Source: Loripinus fragilis (Eukaryota > Mollusca > Bivalvia > Lucinida > Lucinidae). From it: 64,000 nt of DNA. This document shows, piece by piece, positions 1 through 10,595 of the stretch. The DNA lies in the NCBI GenBank assembly GCA_964019695.1, contig OZ026522.1, forward strand, positions 59,048,811-59,112,810, in the 5' to 3' direction. Below the pieces are notes generated by a model. That model saw only the letters and a program-made list of their open reading frames with translations, was not told where the DNA came from and did no database searches. The translations under genes and the position numbers were made by a program. How positions within the stretch are numbered: the stretch's first letter is position 1; each line of letters begins with the position of its first letter.

Positions 1-66
1 TAAAGAGGCTGCACAGGCTCGTCTGAGACTACACTTGACAAAATGCCTCATTGTGTTGCGGCTCAA
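1..66. mobile_element. Right end of a ~240 bp inverted-repeat MITE (family A), cut by the window edge
   Basis: The sequence matches the last third of the complete copy at 1509-1748: AGGCTGCACAGGCT, then ACTTGACAAAATG, then CGGCTCA. Only the 3' portion is inside the window. Other copies lie at 17415-17656 and 44738-44976. No coding capacity is visible. Confidence 0.6.
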
Positions 67-589
67 ATGTTAGATTTAATACAATATGTTTTACCATGCT
101 AAGCTCAAGATTTCGCCATATATGTCAAGCATTACATAGAGGATCTTACATGAGTGCTCACGTTTTATTGAATATATTAAGCAAGTTGTGAAAAGGGATA
201 AAAAGCGAGGGTTGCCGAGCATTTTATCTTTGGTTGGCAACGAGTTTGATAAATTCAATAATACGAGAGCACGAATGTTAGATTTTATTTATTACATGAC
301 ATTAAAATTACTTACAAATCACATTTTTGGCGTGAAAACTTCAATTGTTTGTCATTTTTAGGCAACATTATAATGGACGTTATTGCGGCAAGTTTCGAAA
401 TCTGTAAACTACCAGTGGTTTATGCCGTTTTATCACTCATGGACGCGACGTCATGTGATAAATAACGTTTCGAGATATGTAAACCACTCGTGGTTTATCG
501 ATTTTATATCATGAAGTTACATCATTCCTTGATAAGTTTTCATCAACTTCAGTGAATAAAACTAATTATAAATGCCACAATCTTGTGCA
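67..589. other. Non-coding, intronic or 5' flank
   Basis: No exon is supported here. A short motif (TGTAAACCACTNGTGGTTTA, palindromic) occurs twice, near 400-425 and 475-505, and again near 26000-26030, so this is repeat-derived sequence. The upstream exon(s) of the spliced gene must lie outside the window or were not recognised. Confidence 0.5.
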
Positions 590-775
590 GATTCAGAGTG
601 GGGGCAGGGGGTCTGAACCCTCAAGGAAAATCACAATTATATATAGTTTTCCTTAGAAATATTAGTACGGATGCCCTCGAGAAGGGATGTCCTTATGGCC
701 CTCTTTGAAATACCTTGATGACTTTAACACAAGGTCACCCTGACAGGATTTCGTGGATCCGAGCAAGAAAATGAA
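590..775. mobile_element. GATCC-ended low-complexity MITE (family L), degraded copy
   Basis: It begins AGATTCAGAGTGGGGGCAGG and ends near GATTTCGTGGATCCGAGCA. Related copies at 19045-19355, 20035-20250, 41440-41890 and 42745-44206 share G-rich and C-rich ends, a central AGAAATAYTRGTNCGGAT motif and a terminal GGATCCGYGCATG. It is a non-coding, non-autonomous element. Confidence 0.55.
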
Positions 776-1070
776 ACAATGCCTGAAACTATGGCCAACT
801 TTTTTACATTGAAAACTTTTCTGTTCATATTAATTTCACTTGCATTAAGCCCACTGTATGCATTTGATAATAGAAAAATACAACTGTAATTATTTGAATA
901 ATTTGAGGTTGAAAAATAGCAAGCGTCTATAATAAACCTTTATTTATACCACTCGGCAAGCCTCGCGATGTCAACACGCGTTCTCAAAGCCATGCCTGGT
1001 AAACTTGATATCAAAAGATACTCACCTAGTATTCTCTATTTCTAATTTTGTGTTTGGTTTAATATGGCAG

Positions 1071-1142
1071 CCAAAGACACCATAAAACCAATACCACCCC
1101 TTCCAGCCAAGAAGCCGCATCATAAAATATTGAGCGTAGAAT
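1071..1142 (+). CDS. Proline-rich cassette exon (copy A) of an SH3/SH2-motif adaptor-like protein
   Basis: This internal exon has 24 codons in frame between AATATGGCAG (acceptor) and GTAAGA (donor), with phase-1 introns on both sides. It encodes IKPIPPLPAKKPHH followed by KILSVE. PPLPAKK fits a class II SH3 ligand (PxxPx+). An almost identical exon lies at 8399-8470; they differ at 8 of 72 bases, four of these synonymous. Conservation of frame, splice sites and the proline core in both copies argues for a real coding exon. It is the first exon I can place. The start codon and N-terminal part lie upstream of the window or went unrecognised. Function is inferred from motifs only. Confidence 0.8.
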
Positions 1143-1508
1143 GTAAGACATCCTAAATAGTATATCATTTATAAGATATCAGCAGCAAAACCAACAATAA
1201 AATTGAGACTATAAAAGCGTGTACATGTATAATGAACTTAGCTTATTTGACCATTAAACTTATCATTGTACATAAATTATATTGAAGCTTGTAACAAAGT
1301 GTATAAGGAGCAATCTGTCAAACTCATACCAATATCGCAGGTTTTGCTGCTGACCTTCTAATTATTTTATTAATATTGTATACTTCTCTTCAATACTATT
1401 AACAATAACAGTAAACAAATTACATGTAACTGAATCAGACATTCACACAAAAAGCTATCTACTTTAAAATTGTAATACTCATTTTCAGAGAAAATGTCTT
1501 GCTATTAT

Positions 1509-1748
1509 CTGAGCCAGTGCATGAAATTTCCAACAATGTGGTATGTGGGACCAGCAAAGCCTCATATCAGCCTGCGCATACGCGCAGTCTACTCAGGGCC
1601 TTTGCTAGTCGCTTGAGTATTCAATGATTGTTAAGCTACTGACTGAACACCAGTTTGAGTTACTAAGCTTAAAAGGAGGCTGCAGAGGCTAGTCCGAGTC
1701 TACACTTGTCAAAATGTCAAATTGTTGGAAATCTCATGCCGCGGCTCA
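1509..1748. mobile_element. Complete 240 bp MITE (family A) with TATTAT target duplication
   Basis: The terminal inverted repeats are TGAGCCAGTGCATGAAATTT and its imperfect complement ending CATGCCGCGGCTCA. TATTAT at 1503-1508 recurs at 1749-1754. The paralogous segment at 9214 has a single TATTAT and no element, giving a natural empty site. The interior carries a GCGCATACGCGC palindrome. No ORF is present. Confidence 0.8.
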
Positions 1749-1946
1749 TATTATGTTATAAAATGGTATCATCACTAACCCACTTTTAAGCAAACTTATT
1801 TAACCCATTGTTTACCAACGGATTCTTCCTTCTGGCTTCATACAATAAACTTGGTATAGTCTATTTTACATTTCTACGTGTGTCAGGTTATAATTCTCAA
1901 AAAATATCGCATTCTTTTTTCTGAAGTTCTTTTTTACCTTTACAAA

Positions 1947-2007
1947 CGGTGAATACCTTGATGAAATGCCACATTTTTATGTGGCATTTCATCTGGGTAT
2001 TCACTGA
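1947..2007. repeat. Hairpin (family H), core GAAATGCCACAT
   Basis: Arms GATGAAATGCCACAT and ATGTGGCATTTCATC are separated by about 4 bases. The outer arms GGTGAATACC and GGGTATTCACTG also pair. It belongs to a set whose outer arms resemble CAGTGTAGACCCAGAT but whose inner cores differ from copy to copy. Confidence 0.7.
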
Positions 2008-2673
2008 TCCACTCATTTTCTGGTCACACCCTCTTACCTTTAGATATGTACATAGGCCTTTAATTGTAATTTAAAGTGGCTTTTATATAGTCAAAATAAG
2101 GCTAATTTTTTATATTAGTCAGTCATAAGTGGCATAGTAACCTTACAAAATAACCATGTAGCTTAAGCCTTTGCCTATCAGTGCTCTTACGCATATATTG
2201 CATGATATAACCAAGAGAAACATTACGCTACAGTATAACATAGAAAATTTGAACTGAAATTTTTTCAGTATACTCACTTATTTGAATTAGATTATGGACC
2301 CCATGGATTCAGAGAATATGATCTATTTATGAATTATTTCAATAACTATCTATAAAAACATATCTTTTGTATGTGAAAAACAAACGTCTCCTCGAGACGT
2401 TTCTTTTACGCATAAAATATATGTTTGATAGGAAAAAAACCTGATAATAATCATTTTGGGGGTTGTATACTTGTATTTCTACACCAGATAATTCGAACTA
2501 CAGATAATTTGAATTAAAACATCTAGTTATTAAGCCTTCGAAATTCTACTGTATATACATATATATGCAATGCCCCTTTCACACCATAGCTGTGGCTACT
2601 GTCCTTTCTAAGGAAGTTATTCTGCTTTTGTTCATTGCTGGTTGTAGCTCCCACTGAGCTCGTGCACGCGCGC

Positions 2674-2676
<3 letters not shown>

Positions 2677-2721
<45 letters not shown>

Positions 2722-2732
2722 GTGTGTGTGTG
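2677..2732. repeat. (TG)n microsatellite
   Basis: About 27 TG units are interrupted by a single C, following an alternating purine-pyrimidine stretch (GTGCACGCGCGCACA). Such tracts are length-polymorphic and can adopt Z-DNA. It lies in the intron between exons 1071 and 3260. Confidence 0.95.
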
Positions 2733-3259
2733 GTCCTGGTTTAAAAAGTAGTTCTGTGTGCCCTGTCTCGTTTTGTAATCATCTCACTAAGGAAGGGAGA
2801 GTTTTACTTTAATTGCATTCTTGCTTTTATGTGCATGTTTTGTTTATTTGCGTTCTGGTGCCTCTTCTATACTTATGGGTCTTTAATCAGTGATTGTAAC
2901 AATTCCTTATCATACACAATCGTGTTTTGCTGTGTTTTTATAATACATCACTCAATGGACCAGTACAGCGAAATTTGGTAGTACTTACATCAGTGAGCAG
3001 CCAATGCCCAGACAAGCTTGTGCATCAGTGCGGTCTTGGCAGAGCTTTTGCTGATTACTTGCACTAAACATGGAGTGGAGGTTGGCTTAAATCAAATGTT
3101 AGACATCTAGTTCCACAAGAAAGCTGCAAATATATGTTTAAAGAATGCCTTTACGTATTGTTGATGGGTACGCCTACCAAATTTCTTGTGCTGGCCCAAT
3201 AAATGTCAGGTGGTGTTTATGTAAAGCACAACTAAATATGTTCATATTACCTTGTTTAG

Positions 3260-3340
3260 CTGAGATACAAAATCTTGACGACGTCATTGGTGGTTTTGAC
3301 ACTAACCATGTGTACATTAATGAAGAGGAACTGAAAAAGT
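3260..3340 (+). CDS. Internal exon with a YIN (Grb2-type) tyrosine motif
   Basis: The 81-base exon lies between TTACCTTGTTTAG (acceptor) and GTGAGT (donor), phase 1 on both sides. It joins in frame to the exon before (T+CT gives Ser) and the exon after (T+TG gives Leu). The peptide contains IQNLDDVIGGFD then NHVYINEEELKK. The tyrosine is acidic-flanked and followed by IN, which fits pYxN, the consensus of Grb2-type SH2 domains. The open frame extends upstream of the acceptor, but composition there is not protein-like, so I place the start at the splice site. I recognise no homologous family. Confidence 0.75.
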
Positions 3341-4642
3341 GTGAGTGTTTATCATTTCTTATCCAATGGTTTATTAATAATTAAGTATTACAATAGAGGT
3401 TATATGACGAATACATAAGTAGAGTGAGAATGTAGAACTTGTACTGAAACTCATTTTTCTTGAAAGTGTACTATTGTGATAAACATTCAAAATATACAGC
3501 TTGTTCATTTTTGAACAATTACTTTTCTCAATTTATTGACTATCCTGTGACAAAGGACATATCCTGGTTGTATAGCTTAAGCTAAACTTTAAATCTAACA
3601 ATATTGTATAACCTAGTAAAGAATTATTTTATACACAAGAGGTGTTTCATGTTTATTTAGACAAATTTGAAAATGTCGTTACTCATTTATTTCTCGTTAT
3701 ATTTGGTAATAATTGATTTTCATGAGTCAGTCTGATCTTCGGAAATACGCAACCATAAAAAAAAAACAGTTCTTACTTTTTATTTTCTGGTTTGAAACAG
3801 TCTCTAAAGATGAGTTATCAAATTTTAAGCGTTTAAAAATGCTGTCTGAAACGAAATGTACTCAATCTTTCTCGAACCATCTCTCTAAAAGATATGAAGT
3901 TTTTCTCTTGGAACCTTTTATATATTGTACATAAATAGTTAAAGAATGTTCTGTTAGAAAATAAAGCATTCCAGTTGGATATTTATTTTTTAGAAGCAAC
4001 TTGAACATCAAATTTTAGGGTTTACAGTTTCCATAGCAACACTATATTGTATGCAAAATACTCAAATGCAATATTTGGTGATCAGTTTTATCTGCGATAG
4101 ATACTTAAAATATCTAAGAAATTGAGTTGGCTGTGAGTTTTGAGAATTTGTTTTTCAAGATTCTTCCAAGACACATCTTAATCATGAGATACTCATTTGG
4201 GCACTTGTATGGAAGAACTTATTAAGCCCAGTTTCCAAGCAAAAACAGGCACACATAGGCTATTTCTCATTTGAATAATAGACTGAATATTCCTCTAAGC
4301 TTAAAAGAAAATCTCACACTTAAATACATATATTTTCTCAGAAGATACACTCGTTTAAGCTCTTAAAATCAGTTAAAGGGGGTGGGGATATATTTAGGGC
4401 CGCCGTGTTACGGCTATGCTTTTAATTGTCATCTTGTCTATTTGACAATACCAGGGACACGTCCGTTATGCACGAAAAGCAAAATTTGTTTGTTTTATTA
4501 ATATGCAACCGCAATAAGTGAAATTACAATCTGTTCAAATAAACATGAAACAGGTCTCGTATAATAGGGTATCCATAAATGTTTGCTCCAATATAAACTT
4601 TTCTGTAACTGTCTTTATAATGTTTTTTGCTCGTGTTAACAG
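3341..4642. other. Intron, no other feature seen
   Basis: It starts GTGAGT and ends GTGTTAACAG. It is AT-rich with several A and T runs. I see no inverted-repeat element or additional exon in it. Confidence 0.55.
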
Positions 4643-4762
4643 TGCAGGTAAATTCTTCACGACAACGCCAGGTGAATGATCCAACACCATCCCCACCACC
4701 ACTTCCAGACCCACACAGACCACTACTAAAACCTTCGTATGTCAATGAAAGACCGGTACAAG
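4643..4762 (+). CDS. Internal exon, proline-rich with a YVN tyrosine motif
   Basis: The 120-base exon lies between GTGTTAACAG and GTCAGT, phase 1 on both sides. Reading in the frame inherited from exon 3260 gives QVNSSRQRQVNDPTPS, then PPPLPDPHRPLLKP, then SYVNERPVQ. PPPLPDP is an SH3-type proline ligand. SYVNERP fits pYVN, a strong Grb2 SH2 consensus. An SH3 ligand and an SH2 ligand in one short exon is typical of signalling scaffolds. The opposite-strand open frame over this exon is a shadow. Confidence 0.8.
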
Positions 4763-4810
4763 GTCAGTTTTAACCCTTTGAATTCTACTGGATTTTCACA
4801 TACAGATAAA

Positions 4811-4990
4811 TAGGGAGCGCAGTGGCTCAGTGCTTGACTCGAGACCAAGGGGCCGTGGGTTCGAGCCTCACCAGCGTCACTGCGTTGTGTCCTTGAGCAA
4901 GACACATTGATTCTATCTTAGTACTGGTTCAACCCAGGAAGACCCGTCCTTACATAACTGAAAGATTGTTGATGGGAGGTAAAGAATCAA
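4811..4990 (+). mobile_element. tRNA-derived SINE
   Basis: An RNA polymerase III A box (TGGCTCAGTGC) is followed about 30 bases later by a B box (GGGTTCGAGCC), as in a tRNA promoter. The tRNA-like head does not form an intact tRNA. The body CCTTGAGCAAGACAC is of a kind common in SINEs of aquatic animals. The element lies in the intron right after exon 4643-4762, in sense orientation. Confidence 0.8.
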
Positions 4991-5188
4991 ATCAAACATA
5001 CAAATAAATACAAGAAGTGTGGGATTTTCCATTATATAATTAAGAGATACTAGGTGAAAATTTCTAAATAAAGATAAAGCTCAGTCGCTGAAGATTGTTT
5101 TTATCGTAGAAAACAGTGCAGCAGGTGAAATGCCACGTTTTGCAGCAATTAATCATGGTCATCATTGTGTGCCAAAGTACTTGTTAGC

Positions 5189-5396
5189 CATTTAAGCGCC
5201 AATCACGACTGCAGCAAATGATAAACTTTTCGACATCTTTCCTAATTTTCAAAACATATGGAATAATATATCATGAGAACCGTCTGCCAACAGACGATTC
5301 TCATGAAATATCTTTCCTTGTTTGTTATTTTTGAAAAAGCAGCAAAATTTGAAATTGTCATCTGCTGCAAATCATAGGCGGAGCTTTAAGAGTTAA
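5189..5396. mobile_element. ~208 bp inverted-repeat MITE (family J)
   Basis: Ends TTTAAGCGCCAATCACGACT and the complementary TAGGCGGAGCTTTAA bracket a central hairpin (TCATGAGAACCGTCTG with its complement). A second copy is at 25566-25757. The ends resemble those of family G at 63088. No ORF. Confidence 0.7.
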
Positions 5397-5821
5397 TGGG
5401 TTTACAGTAAAAAGAGGATTCCCTGAAATTCATTTTAACTTGAATAGAGTATCTGACACTATATTGGTCATATCAGTTATGATAAACCGTTTGACCAGTT
5501 TAAGCAGATTGAATAGTTTATACTTATTGTTGTACAAATAGGTATTGAGGCAGCAGTCTTCAAAAAAAACAAGTGAGTAAGAAACTAGAAATTGTGCCCC
5601 ATTTCAATTAATTGTCTGGTAGATAGAAAATGATTATATGCCCATTTCTACATACATCAAATGGATAAGATATAACAAACTTACAAATACACATCTTATA
5701 AAAAAAAACAATAGCTGGCAGTTTTAAAGAAATTTAAAATATAAGAATTTCTAAACAAAGTAAGTGTATGCCAAAGAATGTTTCTGTGTGTTTTCTAATC
5801 ATGTTGTTTTCCTTATGACAG

Positions 5822-5890
5822 ATCAAATGGAATCTATTGCAACCATAGCACAATTACCTGTAGCCCCACCATTACCAAGAGATCCTATTC
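5822..5890 (+). CDS. Internal exon with a PPLPRDP proline ligand
   Basis: The 69-base exon lies between CTTATGACAG and GTAAGT, phase 1 on both sides. It encodes QMESIATIAQLPVAPPLPRDPI after a junction Asp. VAPPLPRDP is a polyproline helix candidate for SH3 binding. Splice sites are near consensus and the frame matches both neighbours. Short and motif-like, as are the other exons. Confidence 0.75.
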
Positions 5891-7602
5891 GTAAGTACCA
5901 CTGATATTTTAACTTTTCAATCTTTTCTATTTGAAGAATCAGCACTGTCTTTTAAGTTTTTAGCACTTCTAACCTTAACCAGGACTCCTGATTAAAGAGT
6001 TTATTTACAGTTTATCTTTCTTGTTTCTTAAACACAAATAGTATGTGTTGTAGGTTCACATATATTTGGGTTGAGCAATAAGAATAGAAGAAATCTTTTA
6101 TGCGTAAATTTTGGCCTCACAAGAGATGTGTTAACAGAGCACTGTTTGAATACTACTCATTCACGCCTAAGAACTAACAATTTGAATTAATCGTTGACTA
6201 ACTTACAACTATTGATATTAGTTTAGTTTCCTGGTCATTCATTGTTATTTGTCAATATGATAATACCCTATCTCCTATGACACAACAAGCATCAACTGTA
6301 AAAATGCTGTGTACGCAAGAATTCTTTATACGTATGTCAGACACTTTGTTTTTATCACATTCATTCTTGATTTTGATATTATACATGCCTAAAAAGAATT
6401 ATTTGTATATATTTGACATGGTCATCGTTGGTCATTAATGTACTTTATACATTATGGCACCTTTTTGAAGATTTTAGCGAGACATAAATTGAATCGGTTC
6501 ATGAAAATGTACTCATTGCATATGCGAGTATAGAAGCCTCAAAAGACAATTTACAATTTATTGCAGAAACTGAAGAGCCAGTGTATACGAGGGGGGTTCA
6601 ATATGTAATGAAAACCCATTCATAACTCCATCCAGAAACGCGTTAGGATTTTATCCCATATGCCAAACAAAAGATCAAAGCGTCGTCGTTATAATGGTGC
6701 ATGAAACATTATTTTATCTTTCCAAAATAATAAATTACAGACTTTTTAAAAAGCATACTAATATACACTGCATATATTTTCCTCCGAATTGCCAAGACTC
6801 ATTTTAACAAAGGTAGAAAAGCATGCTGTATTTTCTAAAACAAACATTTAACATGCATGAATCACATATTCATAGTTTTCTGACTCATTTCCCCTTTATC
6901 TGCTATAACGATACAAACTTTTGATCGGTACCAATTTCTCATGCAAACGGTTTTATTACGTTACCCCCTCTTACGTTGACGTCGTTTAAAGCAATGGACG
7001 TAACACTAAAATACACACGGTTCTTGAAAATCGGAAAAGTGGCTTTGTACCAGGAAAGGACAATTTTGATTGTATCGAAGTTTCAATATACACAATGCAT
7101 AGGCAACAGACCAGTTAAACTGAAACCAATACCTAGGGGTATCTCATCTGAGAGGTATACCATTTTCGGTTCCTATAGTTTTATTGTCTGAAATTAGCCA
7201 GCCAGATTATGTACCTGTAAATACGTGTAACTATGTCCAAATAATGCATCCAAATGATAACATCGATGAAACACAGTATTTTATCTGATCCATTTTAGTG
7301 TAAACCAGAGATGGCATTCTTTTAAGTGATTTTCTTATTTCAAATGACGTACTTTGCGATACTTTATGAGTGAGATTAAATATGGAAATTTCAAAATCGG
7401 CTGTATTACTTGCAAATGAACATCAAAGCGATCAGGAAAAATGTTACAAATGATTTTCGTATAAATTTTCGCTACGTATTTGTTCATGCATAAACGACTC
7501 TGTCAATGGAATACCAGAAAATGTAGCATCAAGGAGGATTTTAACCAAGCTGTAAGCCTCAGTATTTCATAGAATATAAAGCAATATCAAATATTTTTGC
7601 AG
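5891..7602. other. Intron, nothing identified with confidence
   Basis: AT-rich. A possible acceptor near 6566 followed by EEPVYTRG in frame was considered, but no phase-compatible donor follows it. No inverted-repeat element was recognised. Confidence 0.5.
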
Positions 7603-7668
7603 GTATAAATCATCAATATATGGATATTTACCACATGAAGAAGCAGAATGAAAACATACATCGTTCAT
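7603..7668 (+). CDS. Candidate internal exon with a YMDI motif
   Basis: An acceptor with a pyrimidine run (AAATATTTTTGCAG) is followed by 66 bases open in the inherited frame and a weaker donor, GTAGTT. Both flanks are phase 1, so inclusion keeps the frame. The peptide contains NHQYMDIYHMKKQ. YMDI is close to the YMxM ligand of PI3-kinase p85 SH2 domains. Support is splice-site grammar and phase agreement only, and the donor is suboptimal. It may be alternatively spliced or spurious. Confidence 0.45.
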
Positions 7669-8398
7669 GTAGTTATCTACTTTTGAAAATATTGTTTTAT
7701 TTCTTATCACAGTGTACTTCAGAACCCAATCTTGAAAGTGGGTTGTGTAAATTAGATAAGGAGCTGGACAACTGCAATTTTACATTTATTTAGCCAAGAA
7801 ACATACCTTTTAATGAGAATTCTTATGAAGTGTGTAAATATAAAACTATGGGATATACTGGGCTGTTTTCATTACATGTTGAACGCCCCTCGTAATTGGT
7901 TACAAGCAGAATTACGCAAATTACCTTTGGTGTTTCAGGCATATATTATTGTATCAGTTACCTCTCATATTAACTTCATCGTTGCACGTTACCTGATAAA
8001 CGTTGTCTATCTCACAGCATGTGCCTTTATCATGTTATGATGACGTTGCACTTTTTGAATGACGTCGCTAATGACATTGAATCAATACAAAACTCTAAAG
8101 TTACGTCATAATTGCTAGCTTGAAGAGTGAAACAATGGGTAAACTAAGGTACAAGGCTTGGGTTTGAGAACGCATGTTAAGTCGCTCGACAAAAATAGTA
8201 AGTGGGTATGATCAGGAAATACAATCACAAACTGCAGACTAACCCATGGCACCGCGAGGAAGAGCCACACACCAATCACGAGACAAGCCTAGTGATGTCA
8301 ACAAGCGTTCTCAAAGCCTTGCCTGGTAAACTTGATATCAAAAGACACTCACGTAGTATTCTCTGGTTCTAATTTTTTGTTTTGGTTTGATATGGCAG

Positions 8399-8470
8399 CC
8401 CAAGACACTATAAAACCTATACCGCCCCTTCCAGCCAAGAAGCCACATCATAAAATATTGAGCATGGAAC
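8399..8470 (+). CDS. Proline-rich cassette exon (copy B), paralogue of exon 1071
   Basis: The 72-base exon lies between TTTGATATGGCAG and GTAAGA, phase 1 on both sides. It encodes DTIKPIPPLPAKKPHH then KILSME. Compared with copy A, Lys becomes Gln at the first full codon and Val becomes Met near the end. The PPLPAKK core is unchanged and the other substitutions are mostly third-position. The mature protein would thus carry two copies of the same SH3-ligand cassette, separated by three or four exons. Confidence 0.8.
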
Positions 8471-9404
8471 GTAAGATATCCTAAACAGTATATTATTTAT
8501 AAGGTATCAGCAGCAAAACCAACGATAAATAGAGACTTAAACGGATTGTATGTATAATGAACTTAGCTTATTTGACCATTTAACATATTTCTGTACATAA
8601 ATTATATTGATGCTACAAAGCATATATATCCATGTGTTGACTGGAAAAAATGCCAATACTGCACATATACTGTCTTTTATTTACACTTTCAGTTTACGTT
8701 TCATATCTACATCCTCAATTAATTTTTTAGCTATGTATACTAAAATTCCAGACGTAGGTAGATACTTCATGATGCTGGTTTATGATTCTCGGAGTAAGAG
8801 TAATGTCTGATCAGTACATGTTTGTAGTTTGCCATTGTTTTATTGTATGTAAAATCTTTGCAATTGTAGTAATTCCCAATTCTACAAACTATTGTTCACA
8901 GTTGGACAAAAGAAAATTACCTATAGTTTTTAACAATTTGTATCAAATGCAGGGAGGAAACGCAAAACGAATAGCATTTAATTTATCCAAACTACGGAAC
9001 AATCTGTCAAACTCATACCAATAATGCGGGTTTTGCTGCTGACCTTTTTTATTTTATTAATAGTGTATACTTCTCTTCAATACTATTAACAATAACAGTT
9101 AACAAATAGCATGTAACTGAATCAGACATTCACATAAGTAAGAGTCCTCTATACTTTAAACTATTCTGCTACAAATTGTAATACTCATTAATTTATCAGA
9201 TAAACGGTCTTGCTATTATATTTTGTAATGATGGTAACATTACTAATTCACTTTTTAAGCATACTTATTTAACCCATTGTATACAAATTGATTCTTCCTT
9301 TTGGCTTGATACAATAAATTTGGGATAGTTCATTGTACATTTCTAGGGATGTCAGGTTATAATAAAAAATATATTATTTTGTCTGGGGTTCTTCTTTACT
9401 TTTA

Positions 9405-9450
9405 CCTGATGAAATGCCACATTATGTGGCATTTCATCTACGTATTAACT
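9405..9450. repeat. Hairpin (family H), core GAAATGCCACAT
   Basis: GATGAAATGCCACAT faces ATGTGGCATTTCATC with almost no loop. It corresponds to the hairpin at 1947-2007 in copy A, so it predates the duplication. Confidence 0.65.
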
Positions 9451-9741
9451 GTTTGCAAAAGAACTCGTTTAGTGATTACCTGAATACAAAGGGTTAATGG
9501 TATTTTCTCTGCTAATCCCCTCATATTTCTGGTGTATGATTTAATACGTCTTTTAATGGGATTTTCTTATGACATCTGCTTTCTTTGTATAGTCTTATTG
9601 CACTTGAAATGGGCCTCAGTGGAGAAAACCTGTCTTCGAAGGTTCGCAACTGCCAAAGACACAGTCTGATGCAAGCCTGTATTATTGGCTTTTTGGAAAG
9701 AATCATGACTAAACTTGCTACAGGTAAATTTTAAATATTCT

Positions 9742-9830
9742 AGCTAGTCTCTGTAGCTGAGGAGACTGGTTTGAGTTACATTTTGTTGAAAACCCCAAAG
9801 ACAGGCTTTGTCAGGTTGAGGCCCAAATGA
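9742..9830. repeat. Left arm of a widely spaced inverted repeat
   Basis: CTAGCTAGTCTCTGTAGCTG, GAGGAGACTGGTTTGAG and AAAGACAGGCTTTGTC reappear in reverse complement at 13949-14035, 4.1 kb away. The pair may be the ends of a larger element or an inverted dispersed repeat. Confidence 0.55.
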
Positions 9831-10038
9831 TACCAAGATCTCTTAAAAATTTTCCATAGTTTAAAGTTGCATGTGCAGGGATGGTTTTGTTTGGGAAATT
9901 TGGCTTCTAAAGTGTTATTGATTTGAGAGTATAATAGTTGATAACATAATGTTATATATTGTGAATAATCTTTAAAATGCCTTGTGATGGGTGCCTCACA
10001 TTATTACACTACATAGTGCATGCAGAACATTTGCAATG

Positions 10039-10595
10039 TATACTCAGCGTCAGTGAAAAGTTACCAGTATCTAAATTTCAATATTTTGGAAAAAAAATAT
10101 GATACAGCTTTATGGCTACTTTTCTGGTCGTGTTCCTGGTCAACAACAGACTGGTTTGAAGACTTAAATCAGTTCCATGAGCCCTGGAACTATGATGCAC
10201 GTGATTCACGTGCTTTTGTGTTTTTTGCAGTTTTTTTAAAAGAATTTGAAATAATCATTTTCGGAAGACTACATGCCAGTACAAGCCTTTGACGTTTTCT
10301 TTGAAAACGCCATCAGAATGATTTGAATTATCCCATTAAACACAAAAATGAGGATCAAACTTTAAGATAGGACACAAACTTTGCATTTACCTATACAATG
10401 CAATGGAAACTTCTGGGGTCCATCAAGGAATGGGTATAATGCATTCAGGTGTGATGGATACCATTTTCTAGAGTAGTGAGGCATGGCCCTCAATGTCATG
10501 TTAAAGTATCCGCAGTTCTTCATTCAGAATGAACTAAATATTGTCCTATCTTAAGTGTATGAGACTTACTGGTAACTTTACAGTGACGCTGGGTA
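10039..10595. mobile_element. ~557 bp MITE (family B)
   Basis: Terminal repeats TATACTCAGCGTCAGTGAAA and the complementary TTTACAGTGACGCTGGGTA. A second copy at 36416-36980 lies in inverted orientation; shared interior includes the TTTGCATT / CAATGCAATGGAAACT region. The open frame inside (10020-10292) is not recognisable as a protein. Confidence 0.8.

Larger units (their letters stand above)
956..2010 (+). repeat. Copy A of a ~1 kb duplication that includes an exon
   Basis: This segment, exon 1071-1142 included, is closely repeated in direct orientation at 8283-9455. Shared landmarks are GTCAACANGCGTTCTCAAAG upstream, the exon, TATAATGAACTTAGCTTATT downstream, and a closing hairpin with GAAATGCCACAT arms. 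Copy A carries a 240 bp MITE (1509-1748) that copy B lacks. Copy B carries about 380 bp (8612-8990) that copy A lacks. The duplication created a second coding cassette. Confidence 0.85.
8283..9455 (+). repeat. Copy B of the exon-containing duplication
   Basis: Direct repeat of 956-2010, displaced about 7.3 kb. It contains exon 8399-8470. A segment of about 380 bp at roughly 8612-8990 is unique to this copy and interrupts the match between TATATTGATGCT and ACAATCTGTCAAACTC. Copy B lacks the family A MITE. Confidence 0.85.

Noticed and set aside
4811..4885. Functional tRNA gene
   Set aside because: A and B boxes are present but the acceptor and anticodon arms do not pair properly, and a SINE body follows.
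6567..6620. Possible exon with EEPVYTRG after acceptor TTTATTGCAG
   Set aside because: No donor in phase 1 follows before the stop. Kept only as a possible decayed exon.
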